Assembly: GCF_034424545.1 (NCBI RefSeq)
Contig: NZ_CP139970.1
Coordinates: 2,108,001-2,172,000, forward strand
DNA length: 64,000 bases
Source of the DNA: Trinickia caryophylli
GTDB taxonomy: Bacteria > Pseudomonadota > Gammaproteobacteria > Burkholderiales > Burkholderiaceae
Direction of reading: 5' to 3'
Below, piece by piece: positions 1 to 8,457 of this stretch. The notes beneath the pieces were generated by a model that saw only the letters and a list, made by a program, of their open reading frames with translations, made no database searches and had not been told where the DNA came from. Position 1 is the first letter of the stretch; each line of letters starts with the position of its first letter. Both the position numbers and the translations under genes were made by a program.

Positions 1-288
1 GCAGCGACTCATTGAACCTACCCACGCTTTTTTTAAAATATCGCGCTCCATCTTCAGCCGCGCCACTTCGGCGCGAAGTCTCGACAATTCCATCTGCTCC
101 GGGCTTACCGGCTTCGTGCCGGCCCCGCCAAGCTTGCCCTCCTGATCAGCTTTCAACCAGTTGGAAATCGACTGCGCCGGCACGTCCAGCGTCTCGGCCA
201 CCGCCGCAACGCTCTGGCCGGCTTTGACCAGCCGAACCGCTTCCAGCTTGAATTCGAGCGTGTAGCGCACCCGCGTCATCTTGCTCAT
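1..288 (-). CDS. IS3-family transposase OrfA (partial, continues off the left edge)
   Basis: This encodes the DNA-binding OrfA subunit of an IS3-family transposase. In the known family it is joined to the OrfB integrase domain by programmed -1 frameshifting. The 96 visible residues start MSKMTRVRYTLEFKLEAVRL, then give a helix-turn-helix (VAAVAETLDVPAQSISNWLK, about residues 25-44) and a leucine-zipper-like stretch (LSRLRAEVARLKMERDILKK) that ends at the window edge. The start at 288 is preceded by a GGAGAG ribosome site. The run of seven A residues on the coding strand (plus positions 28-34) falls where such elements place the slippery site, and the -1 frame stays open to the edge. No stop codon is visible. 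It is clearly an IS3-type OrfA; the exact element is not identified. Confidence 0.85.
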   Translation of the reverse strand, partial: MSKMTRVRYTLEFKLEAVRLVKAGQSVAAVAETLDVPAQSISNWLKADQEGKLGGAGTKPVSPEQMELSRLRAEVARLKMERDILKKAWVGSMSRC

Positions 289-330
289 CTTCTTGACTCT
301 CCTTGCTTGAGTTTAAACGCTCAGCAAGAG

Positions 331-354
331 ATTCGTTTTGCGGGGGCAAGCTCA
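331..354. repeat. Candidate IS terminal inverted repeat
   Basis: Read on the minus strand this end starts TGAGCTTGCCCCCGC and continues into an A-rich block. It lies about 45 bp upstream of the orfA start, the usual spacing for an IS3-family left end. Its partner is outside the window. Confidence 0.5.
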
Positions 355-625
355 GTGCGGCATCGTCAGACTTGCCTAATTTGACGCCGAAAACCTTCTC
401 GTTCCGCGGCTCGAGGATGCCTGGGAATCGATTTGTGGATTGCTTGGTTGTGGTGCGGGCACTCTTTTCGGATGCGGCGGTATCTTTTCGCTGCCGCGAC
501 TGTGACTCAATTTGCGCCGACTTAGGCTATTTGAGCCTGACCGGTTGTGCTGTTCGCGCATGGCGGTTCTGCATGGTCCGGCAAAGACCCAGTTATTTTG
601 TCCAACGTCTTAAAAAGGAAAAATT
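355..625. other. Intergenic region between IS end and small exported protein gene
   Basis: No convincing gene is visible here. A short perfect hairpin (AGGCT/AGCCT, about 524-540) and AT-richer sequence just before 626 suggest it contains the leader and promoter of the next small gene, but no promoter hexamers stand out. Confidence 0.4.
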
Positions 626-802
626 ATGAAAAAGAATGCTATCTGCTGCTTGCTGATCGCGTTGGCTAGCACCATCTTTGCGCAATCGTCGTACGCTCAG
701 GCCGCCAACATGGCCAGTCAGCAAGGTGGCGGCGCTTCGGATATGCAATCGTCTTCCGGCGGCGACATCTGGGGCTCGGCCGCGTGCATGAACTGCCACT
801 GA
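626..802 (+). CDS. Small exported protein with C-terminal CxxCH motif
   Basis: This 58-residue protein begins MKKNAICCLLIALASTIFAQ, a classic Sec signal peptide, with probable cleavage after AQA near residue 26. The predicted mature part is only about 32 residues, rich in Gly, Ser and Gln, and ends GSAACMNCH immediately before the stop. CMNCH fits the CxxCH heme c attachment motif, and the segment before it (GDIWGSAA) resembles the N-terminal helix of small cytochromes c, but there is no following sequence to supply a distal ligand or fold. A purine-rich Shine-Dalgarno (AAAAAGGAA) sits just upstream, which supports translation. I do not recognise a family. It could be a truncated cytochrome, a heme or metal-binding peptide, or a peptide whose cysteines form a disulfide. 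The reading frame is confident and the function open. Confidence 0.6.
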   Translation: MKKNAICCLLIALASTIFAQSSYAQAANMASQQGGGASDMQSSSGGDIWGSAACMNCH

Positions 803-1477
803 GGCTATTGAAAGCATAAGCTGAGCGCAGCTCGGTGGGACCGACGTCAGCGCAGCCCTTCAGGTGGCTTTGACGGCAGTGCTAGAAGATGTAGCTGCAA
901 GATGCTCCGCACAGTCTGCATCTTGGAGAACAGAAGGCTTCCCGTCGTCCATAACGCGGACGACGGCGGGTCGATAGTCATCGCAGAGCGAGGCTGTGCC
1001 AAGCGGGCCAGCACGATGGTGCAGGGTTCGTCCGAACCGTTACGCGCATCGGCTTAGGCACCCAAACCGGTGTAATGACCCAGCGAAACCTGCACAGATT
1101 AAGCGGCTAACGCGACAGAGGAGAGGGAGATGGTGAGGTAAAGTGAGCTTGCGCTGCTCAAAATGCCTCCGCGGTTGCTCGGCACTTCCTAGGCGGATTT
1201 AAACCGATTGCGCGCCCTCAAAGTGCAGCAGAGAGCGCGGTGGCTAAAGCGCCACAGCCAACGGACACCGTTCGCGCGGAAGATCGACTCGGTTAGCGCC
1301 GCTTCTGCGGTGCCGCCGCTTCCCTGTACGCGGCCGCGGTATGCGCACCTGTCTGCCGACCATCTGGTGCAATGGGTAACACCGCTGACGGCCGCGCCGG
1401 CGCCGATGTTAGCTGTAATTTAGCTGCAACGAGGCTGTCCGACGACGAAGGGAAACCGCTGAAAGCCTTACCAGACT
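803..1477. other. Intergenic region with one strong hairpin
   Basis: No coding region is supported. A perfect 9-bp stem (CCGTCGTCC at 942-950, GGACGACGG at 958-966, loop of 7) is present. Neither side is followed by a T run, so it is not a typical intrinsic terminator. Confidence 0.45.
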
Positions 1478-1553
1478 TGGCGCGCCCGGCTGGGATCGAA
1501 CCAGCAACCCCTGCCTTCGGAGGGCAGTACTCTATCCATTGAGCTACGGGCGC
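1478..1553 (-). tRNA. tRNA-Arg (anticodon CCG)
   Basis: The minus strand folds as a full tRNA. The acceptor arms GCGCCCG and CGGGCGC are followed by discriminator G and an encoded CCA. The anticodon stem CTGCC/GGCAG encloses loop CTCCGAA, giving anticodon CCG, which reads CGG (Arg). The T-arm contains GGTTCGATCC. No integrated element abuts its 3' end. Confidence 0.97.
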
Positions 1554-1850
1554 TTCAACGCGACTGCGCCGCGACCTTTTTTGGGGAGTGGGCGCAGCGC
1601 AAGCAAGACCGAGAGCATACCCGGTTTCGGGTGACGCGTCCACCTCGCAGCCCGCGTCCACCCAAGGATCCCACCCCATATTACGGGTAAACGCCGCCCG
1701 CCCAACTGCCCGCCACCTGTCGCCGACGCCAAAACCTTGCGTCTATAATCGACCGTGTTTGATCGAACGAATGCAGTTCCTGCCGTTCAGCCGTTGCCGT
1801 CGCGCTGTTGTCCCGCTCACCCACAATATCTACCCGGAGACGAGTCGAGC

Positions 1851-2825
1851 ATGAGCGAAGCACCACACGGAGCACCGATCAAAACTCCCGGCCAGTTGAT
1901 TGCGGCCGTCGTCGCCGCGTTCGTCGTTCCCATCGCCATCATTTGGCTGCTGGCCTACAACGTCAATCAGACGGTTCGCGATGGCGCCGGTACCGACATG
2001 AAGTCCGACGCCACCCTGACCGACCGCATCGCGCCACTCGCCCAAGTCACCGTTCGCGACGCCAACGCGCCTCGCGTCTACAAGAGCGGCGAGGAAGTCT
2101 TCAAGGCCGTCTGCTCCACCTGCCACGCCACCGGCGCCGCAGGCGCTCCGAAATTCGGCGACAGCAGCGCCTGGGCGCCCCGCATCGCGCAAGGCTACGA
2201 CGCCCTGCTCCATTCGGCCCTGAGCGGCAAGAATGCCATGCCCGCACGCGGCGGCACCTCGCCCGACGACTACAGCGACTATGAGATCGCGCGCGCCGTC
2301 GTCTACATGGCCAACAACGGCGGCGCCAAATTCGCCGAGCCAGCCGCCCCCGCGCCGGCCGGCGCACAAGCCGCCAGCGCCGCTTCGCCCGAAACCGCCG
2401 GCGCCGCGTCAGGCGCCACGGCCGAGAACGCGAACCCCGCCGCCGCCGCATCCGAGCAGGCCGCAGCCGCCGCGTCCTCGATGCCCGTCGCGCAACCGGC
2501 CGCGTTGCCCGCCTCGGCCAATACGGCCGCAGCCCCAGCAGCACCGGCACCGAGCCCGGCCACGCCAACCGCCAGCGCGGATGCCGCTCAAGCCGGCAAG
2601 GCGCTCTACGAAAAAGTCTGTCAGGCCTGCCATGCGGCCGGCGTGCTCAACGCACCGAAGTTCGGCGACAAGGCGGCCTGGGCACCGCGTCTCAAGGAGG
2701 GAATGGACGTGGTCTACAATTACGCGCTCCATGGCAAGGGCGCGATGCCGCCCAAGGGCGGGTCGAACGCATCCGATGCGGACGTCAAGGCAGCCGTCGA
2801 CTACATGGCCAACGCCGCCAAGTAA
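1851..2825 (+). CDS. Membrane-anchored diheme cytochrome c (cytochrome c5-like)
   Basis: This 324-residue c-type cytochrome probably carries electrons on the periplasmic side of the inner membrane. Residues about 15-37 form one uncleaved transmembrane anchor (LIAAVVAAFVVPIAIIWLLA). Two cytochrome c domains follow, each with a heme motif: CSTCH at 88-92 and CQACH at 257-261. Each has a downstream methionine in a similar context (KNAMPARGG and KGAMPPKGG), the likely axial ligand. The two domains look like an internal duplication (APKFGDxxAWAPR occurs in both). A roughly 90-residue Ala/Pro-rich linker joins them. The start at 1851 has CGGAGACGAG upstream. The physiological partner is unknown; it converges on rep, so it is probably a single-gene unit. 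Confidence 0.9.
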   Translation: MSEAPHGAPIKTPGQLIAAVVAAFVVPIAIIWLLAYNVNQTVRDGAGTDMKSDATLTDRIAPLAQVTVRDANAPRVYKSGEEVFKAVCSTCHATGAAGAPKFGDSSAWAPRIAQGYDALLHSALSGKNAMPARGGTSPDDYSDYEIARAVVYMANNGGAKFAEPAAPAPAGAQAASAASPETAGAASGATAENANPAAAASEQAAAAASSMPVAQPAALPASANTAAAPAAPAPSPATPTASADAAQAGKALYEKVCQACHAAGVLNAPKFGDKAAWAPRLKEGMDVVYNYALHGKGAMPPKGGSNASDADVKAAVDYMANAAK

Positions 2826-2932
2826 CCACCGAGCAAGCGCCGAGCAAGCGTCACCAGCCGGAGCCGCCGACTACCCGCAGGCCCGAACGACAACGGCCTG
2901 CAATCAAACGCACCCGCGGGCGCCGGCTCCGT

Positions 2933-5023
2933 CTATCCCTTTTGCAGCAGCGCCTTGAGGCTGGCGAGCCGATCCTTCGGGGTCATCGGCGCTTCCTCGG
3001 GCGTGGGCGGCGGCGCCTCGTCGAGGCCCATCTCGGCGATGAAGCGCGACGGCTCGCACACCACCGTCTCCCGTGCGCGCTTGCGCTTCTTGCACCAGTT
3101 CAAATGCAGGCTGCGTTGCGCACGCGTAATTGCCACGTACATGAGCCGCCGCTCTTCCTCGATGCGCTCGTCGTCGATCGGCTCGTCGTCGGCCCCGCCC
3201 CGATGCGGCATGATCCCCTCTTCCACACCAACCAGGAATACATGCGGATATTCGAGCCCCTTCGACGCATGCACCGTCGATAACCTCACCGCATCCGGGT
3301 CTTCCTCCTTGCCTTCGAGCATCGACATCAGCGCAACCGTCTGAATCAGCCCAAGCAGGTTCTTGCCCGTATCGGCCAGCCCGTCGGCATTGTCGTAGCC
3401 GGTCGCCTCGCCCTCTTCGATCTCGTCCGGCTCGGGCTTCGTGCCCTTGCGCTTCAGCCACTCGAGAAACTCGAGCACGTTCTGCCATTTGCTCTGCGCC
3501 TGGCGCTCGTCGAATGCGTCATAGAGATACGCTTCGTAATGGATCGCCTCCATCAGTTCGTCGAGCAGCGTCGTGGCCGCGTCCTTCGTCGCGCGCTCGG
3601 CAATGCGCTGCATGAAGTCGCAGAAGATCCGCAGCGGCTCGACCTGCCGCGCAGACAACCGCGCTTCGATCCCGCCCATATAAACAGCCTCGAACAGCGA
3701 CACCTTCGCCTGTCCCGCGAACGCCCCCAATGCTTCCAACGTGGTATTGCCGATGCCGCGCCGCGGCGTCGTTACCGCGCGGATAAATGCGGGGTCGTCG
3801 TCATGGTTTGCAATAAGACGAAGGTAGGCGCAGATATCCTTGATCTCGGCCTTGTCGAAAAACGATTGCCCCCCCGAGAGCACGTACGGAATCCGCTCGC
3901 GCCGCAGCACCTGCTCGAAGATGCGCGCCTGGAAGTTGCCGCGATAGAGAATCGCGTAATCGCGAAACTGCGCGCGCCGCTCGAACTTGTGCGCGGACAG
4001 CCTGAAGACCACCGATTCGGCTTCATGCTCCTCGTCGTTGCAGCCCGTCACGGAGATCGTGTCGCCCATGCCGTGCTCGGACCACAGCTTCTTCTCGAAC
4101 AGCTTCGGGTTGTTGGCGATCACGTTGTTCGCCGCCGTCAGGATGCGCACGGTCGAGCGATAGTTCTGCTCGAGCTTGATCACGTGCAGCTTCGGAAAAT
4201 CCTTGCCGAGCTGAGCGAGGTTCTCGAGCGTGGCGCCGCGCCAGCCGTAGATCGCCTGATCGTCGTCGCCCACGGCCGTGAACGCGGCGCGCGGCCCGGC
4301 CAGCAGCTTCACCAGTTCGTACTGGCACGCATTCGTGTCCTGGTATTCGTCGATGAGCAGGTAGCGCAGCTTGTTCTGCCACCGGTCGCGCACCGCCTCG
4401 TTCGCCGCGAAAAGCTCGGTGGGCAGGCGGATCAGATCGTCGAAATCGACGGCCTGGTACGCGTGCAGCGTCGCCACATAGTTGCGGTAGACGATCGCCG
4501 CCTGATGCTCGTCTTCGTTCGCGGCCATCGCCGCCGCCTGATCGGGCGTGACCAGCCCGTTCTTCCAGAGCGAGATGATCGTCTGGATCCGACGAATGAA
4601 CCCCTTGTCGGTCGTGCCCACCTGCTCCTGGATCATGCCGAAGCAGTCGTCGGCGTCCATGATCGAGAACTGCGGCTTGAGCCCGAGGTGCTCGGCCTCC
4701 TTTCGCAGGATCTGCACCCCCAGCGAGTGAAACGTGCAGACCGTCAACTGATTCACGGGCACCTTGCGGCCCTCTTTGCCGGGCGTGGTCAGCGTCTTGC
4801 CTTCGAGCAGCTTGCCGACGCGCTCGCGCATTTCGGCAGCGGCCTTGTTCGTGAACGTGACAGCCGCGATATGTCGCGGCTCGAAGCCCTTTGCTTCGAT
4901 CAGGTGCGCGATCTTCTGCGTGATGACGCGCGTCTTGCCGCTGCCGGCACCGGCCAGCACGAGACACGGGCCGTCGAGATAGCGCACCGCTTCGCCTTGG
5001 GCGGGGTTCAATCCTGCGGACAT
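2933..5023 (-). CDS. rep: ATP-dependent DNA helicase Rep (UvrD/Rep superfamily 1)
   Basis: This is a 3'-5' superfamily 1A helicase that in the known family helps replication forks past bound proteins. The 696-residue product shows the full motif set: Q-motif region LNPAQGEAVR, Walker A GAGSGKT (25-31), VTFTNKAAAEM, Walker B DEYQDTN (225-231), QAIYGWRGA, QNYRST near 287, and VHASKGLEYPHV near 588. The N-terminus closely resembles E. coli Rep (GPCLVLAGAGSGKTRVI, RHIAAVTFTNKAA), and the length suits Rep (about 670) better than UvrD (about 720) or PcrA. It is transcribed away from the downstream oxidoreductase gene and converges on the cytochrome gene. Confidence 0.92.
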   Translation of the reverse strand: MSAGLNPAQGEAVRYLDGPCLVLAGAGSGKTRVITQKIAHLIEAKGFEPRHIAAVTFTNKAAAEMRERVGKLLEGKTLTTPGKEGRKVPVNQLTVCTFHSLGVQILRKEAEHLGLKPQFSIMDADDCFGMIQEQVGTTDKGFIRRIQTIISLWKNGLVTPDQAAAMAANEDEHQAAIVYRNYVATLHAYQAVDFDDLIRLPTELFAANEAVRDRWQNKLRYLLIDEYQDTNACQYELVKLLAGPRAAFTAVGDDDQAIYGWRGATLENLAQLGKDFPKLHVIKLEQNYRSTVRILTAANNVIANNPKLFEKKLWSEHGMGDTISVTGCNDEEHEAESVVFRLSAHKFERRAQFRDYAILYRGNFQARIFEQVLRRERIPYVLSGGQSFFDKAEIKDICAYLRLIANHDDDPAFIRAVTTPRRGIGNTTLEALGAFAGQAKVSLFEAVYMGGIEARLSARQVEPLRIFCDFMQRIAERATKDAATTLLDELMEAIHYEAYLYDAFDERQAQSKWQNVLEFLEWLKRKGTKPEPDEIEEGEATGYDNADGLADTGKNLLGLIQTVALMSMLEGKEEDPDAVRLSTVHASKGLEYPHVFLVGVEEGIMPHRGGADDEPIDDERIEEERRLMYVAITRAQRSLHLNWCKKRKRARETVVCEPSRFIAEMGLDEAPPPTPEEAPMTPKDRLASLKALLQKG

Positions 5024-5275
5024 CGTCTTGGTGGGTAGAACAACGAGAACGGATGGGCCGCCCGCGCGAAGGCACGCTCACGCAAACGCTTCGGGAGGAC
5101 CGTCGGGGGCAAGTGCGCGATGTTAACACGAGGACCGACGCGGCGAGCAGCAACGAGCGGCGGCGGCCCATCCGCCAATCGGCTGGCTGTTCACGAAGCA
5201 AGCGCCCATGCCACAATGCGCGCTTGACCTTTGCGCGGCCGCTGTCGGCTTCGCGAGAATCTGAGGAATGTCCGC

Positions 5276-6355
5276 ATGGCCACCACCTTGAGAATCGGCT
5301 TGATGGGCTACGGCTTCGCCGGCGCCACGTTCCATGCGCCCGTGATCGAGCACTGCGGCACGCTCGCCGATCACCCGCACGACGCCTACGCGCGCGTCGC
5401 GGCCATCGCCACGAGTCAGCCGGCCAAGGCAATCGCCGATTATCCACGAGCCAAAGTCGTCGCCGGCATCGACGCCCTGCTCGCTCTGGACGAGATCGAC
5501 TGCATCGTCATCGCAACACCGAACGACACGCATTTCGAGCTCGCCGCCAGAGCGCTCGCCGCAGGCAAGCACGTCGTCGTCGACAAACCCGTCACGCTCA
5601 ACGCCGCGGACGCCGTCACGCTCGCGCAACTCGCGCGCCGCCACAACGTGCTCTTCGTACCCTTTCACAATCGCCGCTGGGATGGGGATTTCCTCACCCT
5701 GCGCAGCCTGCTCGCCTGCGGCGCGCTCGGCCGCGTCGTGCACTACGAGTCGCACTTCGACCGGTTCCGGCCGCACGTGCGCCAGCGCTGGCGCGAGGAA
5801 GCGTCGCGCGGCGGCGGTCTGCTTTATGACCTCGGCCCGCACCTGATCGATCAGGCGCTCGTGCTGTTCGGCCCGCCCGAAACGGTGTCCGCGACGGTCA
5901 AGACCCACCGCGATCATGCAAGCGCGCCCGACTATGTCCATCTGCTGCTCGGCTATGCCGACAAGGAAATCGTGCTGCACGCCAGCGCGCTATGCGCGCT
6001 CGAGCCGCCCCGTTTCGCGGTTCATGGCACCCTCGGCAGCTACGTCAAATACGGGCTCGATACGCAGGAGGATCAGTTGAAGGCCGGCCTGCGTCCGGGC
6101 GATGCGGGCTTCGGCGCCGACAACCGCGCCGGCACGCTGCGCGTGCTCGCGGGCGAGCGCGAAACGCAACGCGATCTGCCGACCGTCAACGGTGCCTATG
6201 CCGACTTTTATCGCGCGCTGGCGTCAGCGATCCGGCACGGAGAGCCGTTTCCCGTCTCGCCGCAAGACGCCATCGACGTCATGACGATCATCGAACTGGC
6301 CGAGCGGAGCGCGAACGAGGGCAGGCGCCTGCCGTTCGCCCGAATCGTTGCCTGA
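5276..6355 (+). CDS. Gfo/Idh/MocA family NAD(P)-dependent oxidoreductase
   Basis: This 359-residue sugar- or polyol-type dehydrogenase has an N-terminal Rossmann fold (RIGLMGYGFAGATFHAP, glycine motif at residues 11-16) and the DKPVT motif near residue 103 that contains the usual nicotinamide-site lysine. The C-terminal alpha/beta domain carries GGGLLYDLGPHLIDQALVLFG, with the conserved D and H of the catalytic region. The sequence resembles the E. coli YdgJ/YhhX or scyllo-inositol dehydrogenase IolW branch more than glucose-fructose oxidoreductase, but the substrate cannot be read from sequence. The ATG at 5276 follows a GAGGAA ribosome site. It is divergent from rep, and the next gene on the same strand is a lipoprotein about 100 bp away. 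Confidence 0.85.
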   Translation: MATTLRIGLMGYGFAGATFHAPVIEHCGTLADHPHDAYARVAAIATSQPAKAIADYPRAKVVAGIDALLALDEIDCIVIATPNDTHFELAARALAAGKHVVVDKPVTLNAADAVTLAQLARRHNVLFVPFHNRRWDGDFLTLRSLLACGALGRVVHYESHFDRFRPHVRQRWREEASRGGGLLYDLGPHLIDQALVLFGPPETVSATVKTHRDHASAPDYVHLLLGYADKEIVLHASALCALEPPRFAVHGTLGSYVKYGLDTQEDQLKAGLRPGDAGFGADNRAGTLRVLAGERETQRDLPTVNGAYADFYRALASAIRHGEPFPVSPQDAIDVMTIIELAERSANEGRRLPFARIVA

Positions 6356-6453
6356 GGAACCGGCGGCAGGCAGTCGCGCCCGGTTTCCTGCCGCCCGGCT
6401 CTCCGACTGCCCACGCCACACATACATCACACGTAGCAAGAAGGAAACACCGA

Positions 6454-6816
6454 ATGAAGAAGCTGGTTCGCGCGCTCGCCTGTTGCGCGTTGATTTCGTC
6501 GCTCGCGGCTTGCGTCGTCACGCGGCCCCCACGTTCGAGCGCGCCGGCAGCGGCGCGGCCAAGCGCGCGCGAGCTTGGCGCTCAACGCTATCGGCAAGTC
6601 AACGAACGAATCGACTATCTGAACCGCCGCATCGATGCGCGCGTCGATTCGGGCGCCTATCCGCCGCCCGATGCCGCCCCGCTGCATCACCGGCTCGACG
6701 TCATCCGGCGCGAGGCGCGCGACATGGCCAGTCAGCATGGCGGCGGCGTGTCCGAGGAGGAGCAGCGCGTGCTCAATCATGAACTCGACAACGCGGCGCG
6801 CGCTATCGGGGGCTGA
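6454..6816 (+). CDS. Small predicted lipoprotein of unknown function
   Basis: This 120-residue product has a lipoprotein signal peptide: MKKLVRALAC followed by SSLAAC, with the lipidated cysteine at about residue 20. The mature part begins with an Ala/Pro/Ser-rich tether and continues as a charged, helix-prone domain with repeated Arg/Asp spacing (RIDYLNRRIDARVD). That pattern resembles small coiled-coil periplasmic proteins. A strong AAGGAA ribosome site precedes the ATG. No enzymatic motif is visible and I do not recognise a named family. Confidence 0.7.
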   Translation: MKKLVRALACCALISSLAACVVTRPPRSSAPAAARPSARELGAQRYRQVNERIDYLNRRIDARVDSGAYPPPDAAPLHHRLDVIRREARDMASQHGGGVSEEEQRVLNHELDNAARAIGG

Positions 6817-6934
6817 ACCCGCCCCCTATCGGTATGTCGATTTCCTGCGCGCTCGTTCGTCGTAGAGATAACGGGCGAGCAGCCGTTGCGGCCGTCTCGT
6901 GCCCCGTTTCCCGAAAATCGACAGGAGATGCGTC

Positions 6935-7654
6935 ATGAGCCATACCGAACCACCCGCATTGAAGCCCGCCGCGCAGCTGGCGCAATCGAAGTTCCATTTC
7001 CCCGGCGAAAGCGCGGAGTACCGGCAGGCGCGCAACGCCTTGCTTGCCGAGGAGATCGAACTGCGCCGGCATATCGAGCGGGTCGCCGCGCTGCGCCGTG
7101 CCTTGCCGCTCGGCGGCCCGGTGCCGGAGGATTATCGATTCGAGGGCGAGACGGGCGCTGCGACGCTCTCGCAACTGTTCGGGCCCCACGATACGCTCGT
7201 GACCTACAACTGGATGTATGGGCCGAAACGCGAGCGGCCTTGCCCGATGTGCACGTCGTTTCTGAGCGCGCTCGACGGCGAAATGCCCGACATTCTGCAG
7301 CGCGTGTCGTTCGCCGTCATCGCGCGCTCCCCGATCGAGCGGCTCACCGCCTTCAAGCAGGCTCGAGGCTGGCGCTATCTGCGCCTCTACTCGTCGGGCG
7401 CGAACACGTTCAACCGCGCGTACGCGCACGAAGACCCCGAAACCGGCGACAACCCGGCCATCAACGTATTCGTACGCCGCAATGGCGCGATTCGCCATTT
7501 CTATGGCGGCGAAATGGGACCGGAGACGGCAGACCCCGGCCAGGACCCGCGCGGCGCGCCCGACCTCATGCCGCTTTGGACTGTCCTCGATCTGACGCCC
7601 GATGGGCGCGGCACCGATTGGTACCCGAAGCTCGACTATCCGCGCGAAACGTAG
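6935..7654 (+). CDS. DUF899 thioredoxin-like family protein
   Basis: This 239-residue protein matches the DUF899 family by its N-terminal FPGESAEYRQARNALLAEEIELRRHIERVAALRR helix region and the core LVTYNWMYGPKRERPCPMCTSFLSALDG. The CPMC near residues 102-106 takes the place of the thioredoxin CxxC. Family members have a thioredoxin-like fold and are often described as predicted dithiol-disulfide isomerases, though their biochemistry is little characterised. No signal peptide is visible, so it is probably cytoplasmic. The start was chosen because AGGAGA lies directly upstream of the ATG at 6935. It converges on the LysE-type exporter gene. Confidence 0.85.
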   Translation: MSHTEPPALKPAAQLAQSKFHFPGESAEYRQARNALLAEEIELRRHIERVAALRRALPLGGPVPEDYRFEGETGAATLSQLFGPHDTLVTYNWMYGPKRERPCPMCTSFLSALDGEMPDILQRVSFAVIARSPIERLTAFKQARGWRYLRLYSSGANTFNRAYAHEDPETGDNPAINVFVRRNGAIRHFYGGEMGPETADPGQDPRGAPDLMPLWTVLDLTPDGRGTDWYPKLDYPRET

Positions 7655-7696
7655 GCTGACGCCGCGCCCGGCACCACGGCCCCGCGGCCCGGCACC

Positions 7697-8329
7697 TCAG
7701 CGGCGCGCCTCGGTGGCCATCCGCACGGCAAGGCCGGCGAGCACGCTGCCCATCAGCCAACGCTGTACGACGAGCCACGCCGGCCGCCCAGACAGAAAGA
7801 GCGCGATCGTGCCAGCGGTCATCGACACCGCCGTATTGACGGTCACGCTCGCCATGATCTGGACGCTGCCGAGCGTGAGCGACTGCGCAAGCACGCTGCC
7901 GCGCCCGGGGTCGATGAACTGCGGCAGCAGCGAGAGATAAAGCACGGCGACCTTGGGATTGAGCAAGCTCGTGAGCAGGCCCATCGAGAAAAGCTTGCGC
8001 GGACTGTCAGCCGCCAGTTGCCGCACCTGGAACGGCGAGCGCCCGCCCGGCTTGACGGCCTGCCACGCGAGATAGAGCAGGTAGAGCGCGCCGCCGAAGC
8101 GCAGCGCATCGTAGGCGAGCGGCACGGCCATCAGCAATGCCGTAATGCCGCAGGCGGTGGCGACCATGTAGAAGAGCAAGCCGAGCGCCACGCCGCCGAG
8201 CGAAATCATGCCGGCCGCACGGCCTTGGCAAATCGAGCGCGAAACGAGGTAGACCATGTTCGGGCCGGGCGTCAATGCAACGCCGAGCGCCACGAGGCCG
8301 AATGTGATGAGCGAACCGAAACTGGGCAT
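7697..8329 (-). CDS. LysE/RhtB family amino-acid exporter
   Basis: This 210-residue inner-membrane protein has about six hydrophobic segments and the LysE/RhtB signature near its N-terminus: LGVALTPGPNMVYLVSRS. It continues with GGVALGLLFYMVATACGITALL and the family-typical LLTSLLNPKVAVLYLSLLPQFIDP. Characterised relatives export amino acids such as lysine, threonine or homoserine lactone; the substrate here is unknown. It sits between DUF899 (convergent) and the squalene/phytoene synthase gene on the same strand, but the gap of more than 120 bp does not suggest co-translation. Confidence 0.88.
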   Translation of the reverse strand: MPSFGSLITFGLVALGVALTPGPNMVYLVSRSICQGRAAGMISLGGVALGLLFYMVATACGITALLMAVPLAYDALRFGGALYLLYLAWQAVKPGGRSPFQVRQLAADSPRKLFSMGLLTSLLNPKVAVLYLSLLPQFIDPGRGSVLAQSLTLGSVQIMASVTVNTAVSMTAGTIALFLSGRPAWLVVQRWLMGSVLAGLAVRMATEARR

Positions 8330-8457
8330 GGGATGACTCCTCGCAAGGGGATTCAGGTCATGCCCAGGCGCGCGGCGTCTCGCACCCGCGTTGCGGGCGC
8401 GGCCTGCGCTCCCCGGTGGTAACCCACCTCGCGGCGCCAGTCACGCAAGCGCCACGA

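Larger units (their letters stand above)
1..354 (-). mobile_element. IS3-family insertion sequence, right part cut by window edge
   Basis: This stretch holds an IS3-type orfA read leftward and, upstream of it, a candidate terminal inverted repeat that ends at 354 (minus-strand reading starts TGAGCTTGCCCCCGC). IS3-family ends commonly begin with TG and carry a C/G-rich block. The other terminus and orfB lie outside the window, so neither the full length nor a target-site duplication can be checked. Confidence 0.75.

Noticed and set aside
303..629. A 108-codon plus-strand frame after the IS end
   Set aside because: Its residues lack any recognisable domain, it overlaps the IS end and the leader of the 58-residue gene, and no ribosome site precedes it.
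942..966. GC-rich 9-bp hairpin as a terminator
   Set aside because: Neither side is followed by a T tract and no gene ends near it.
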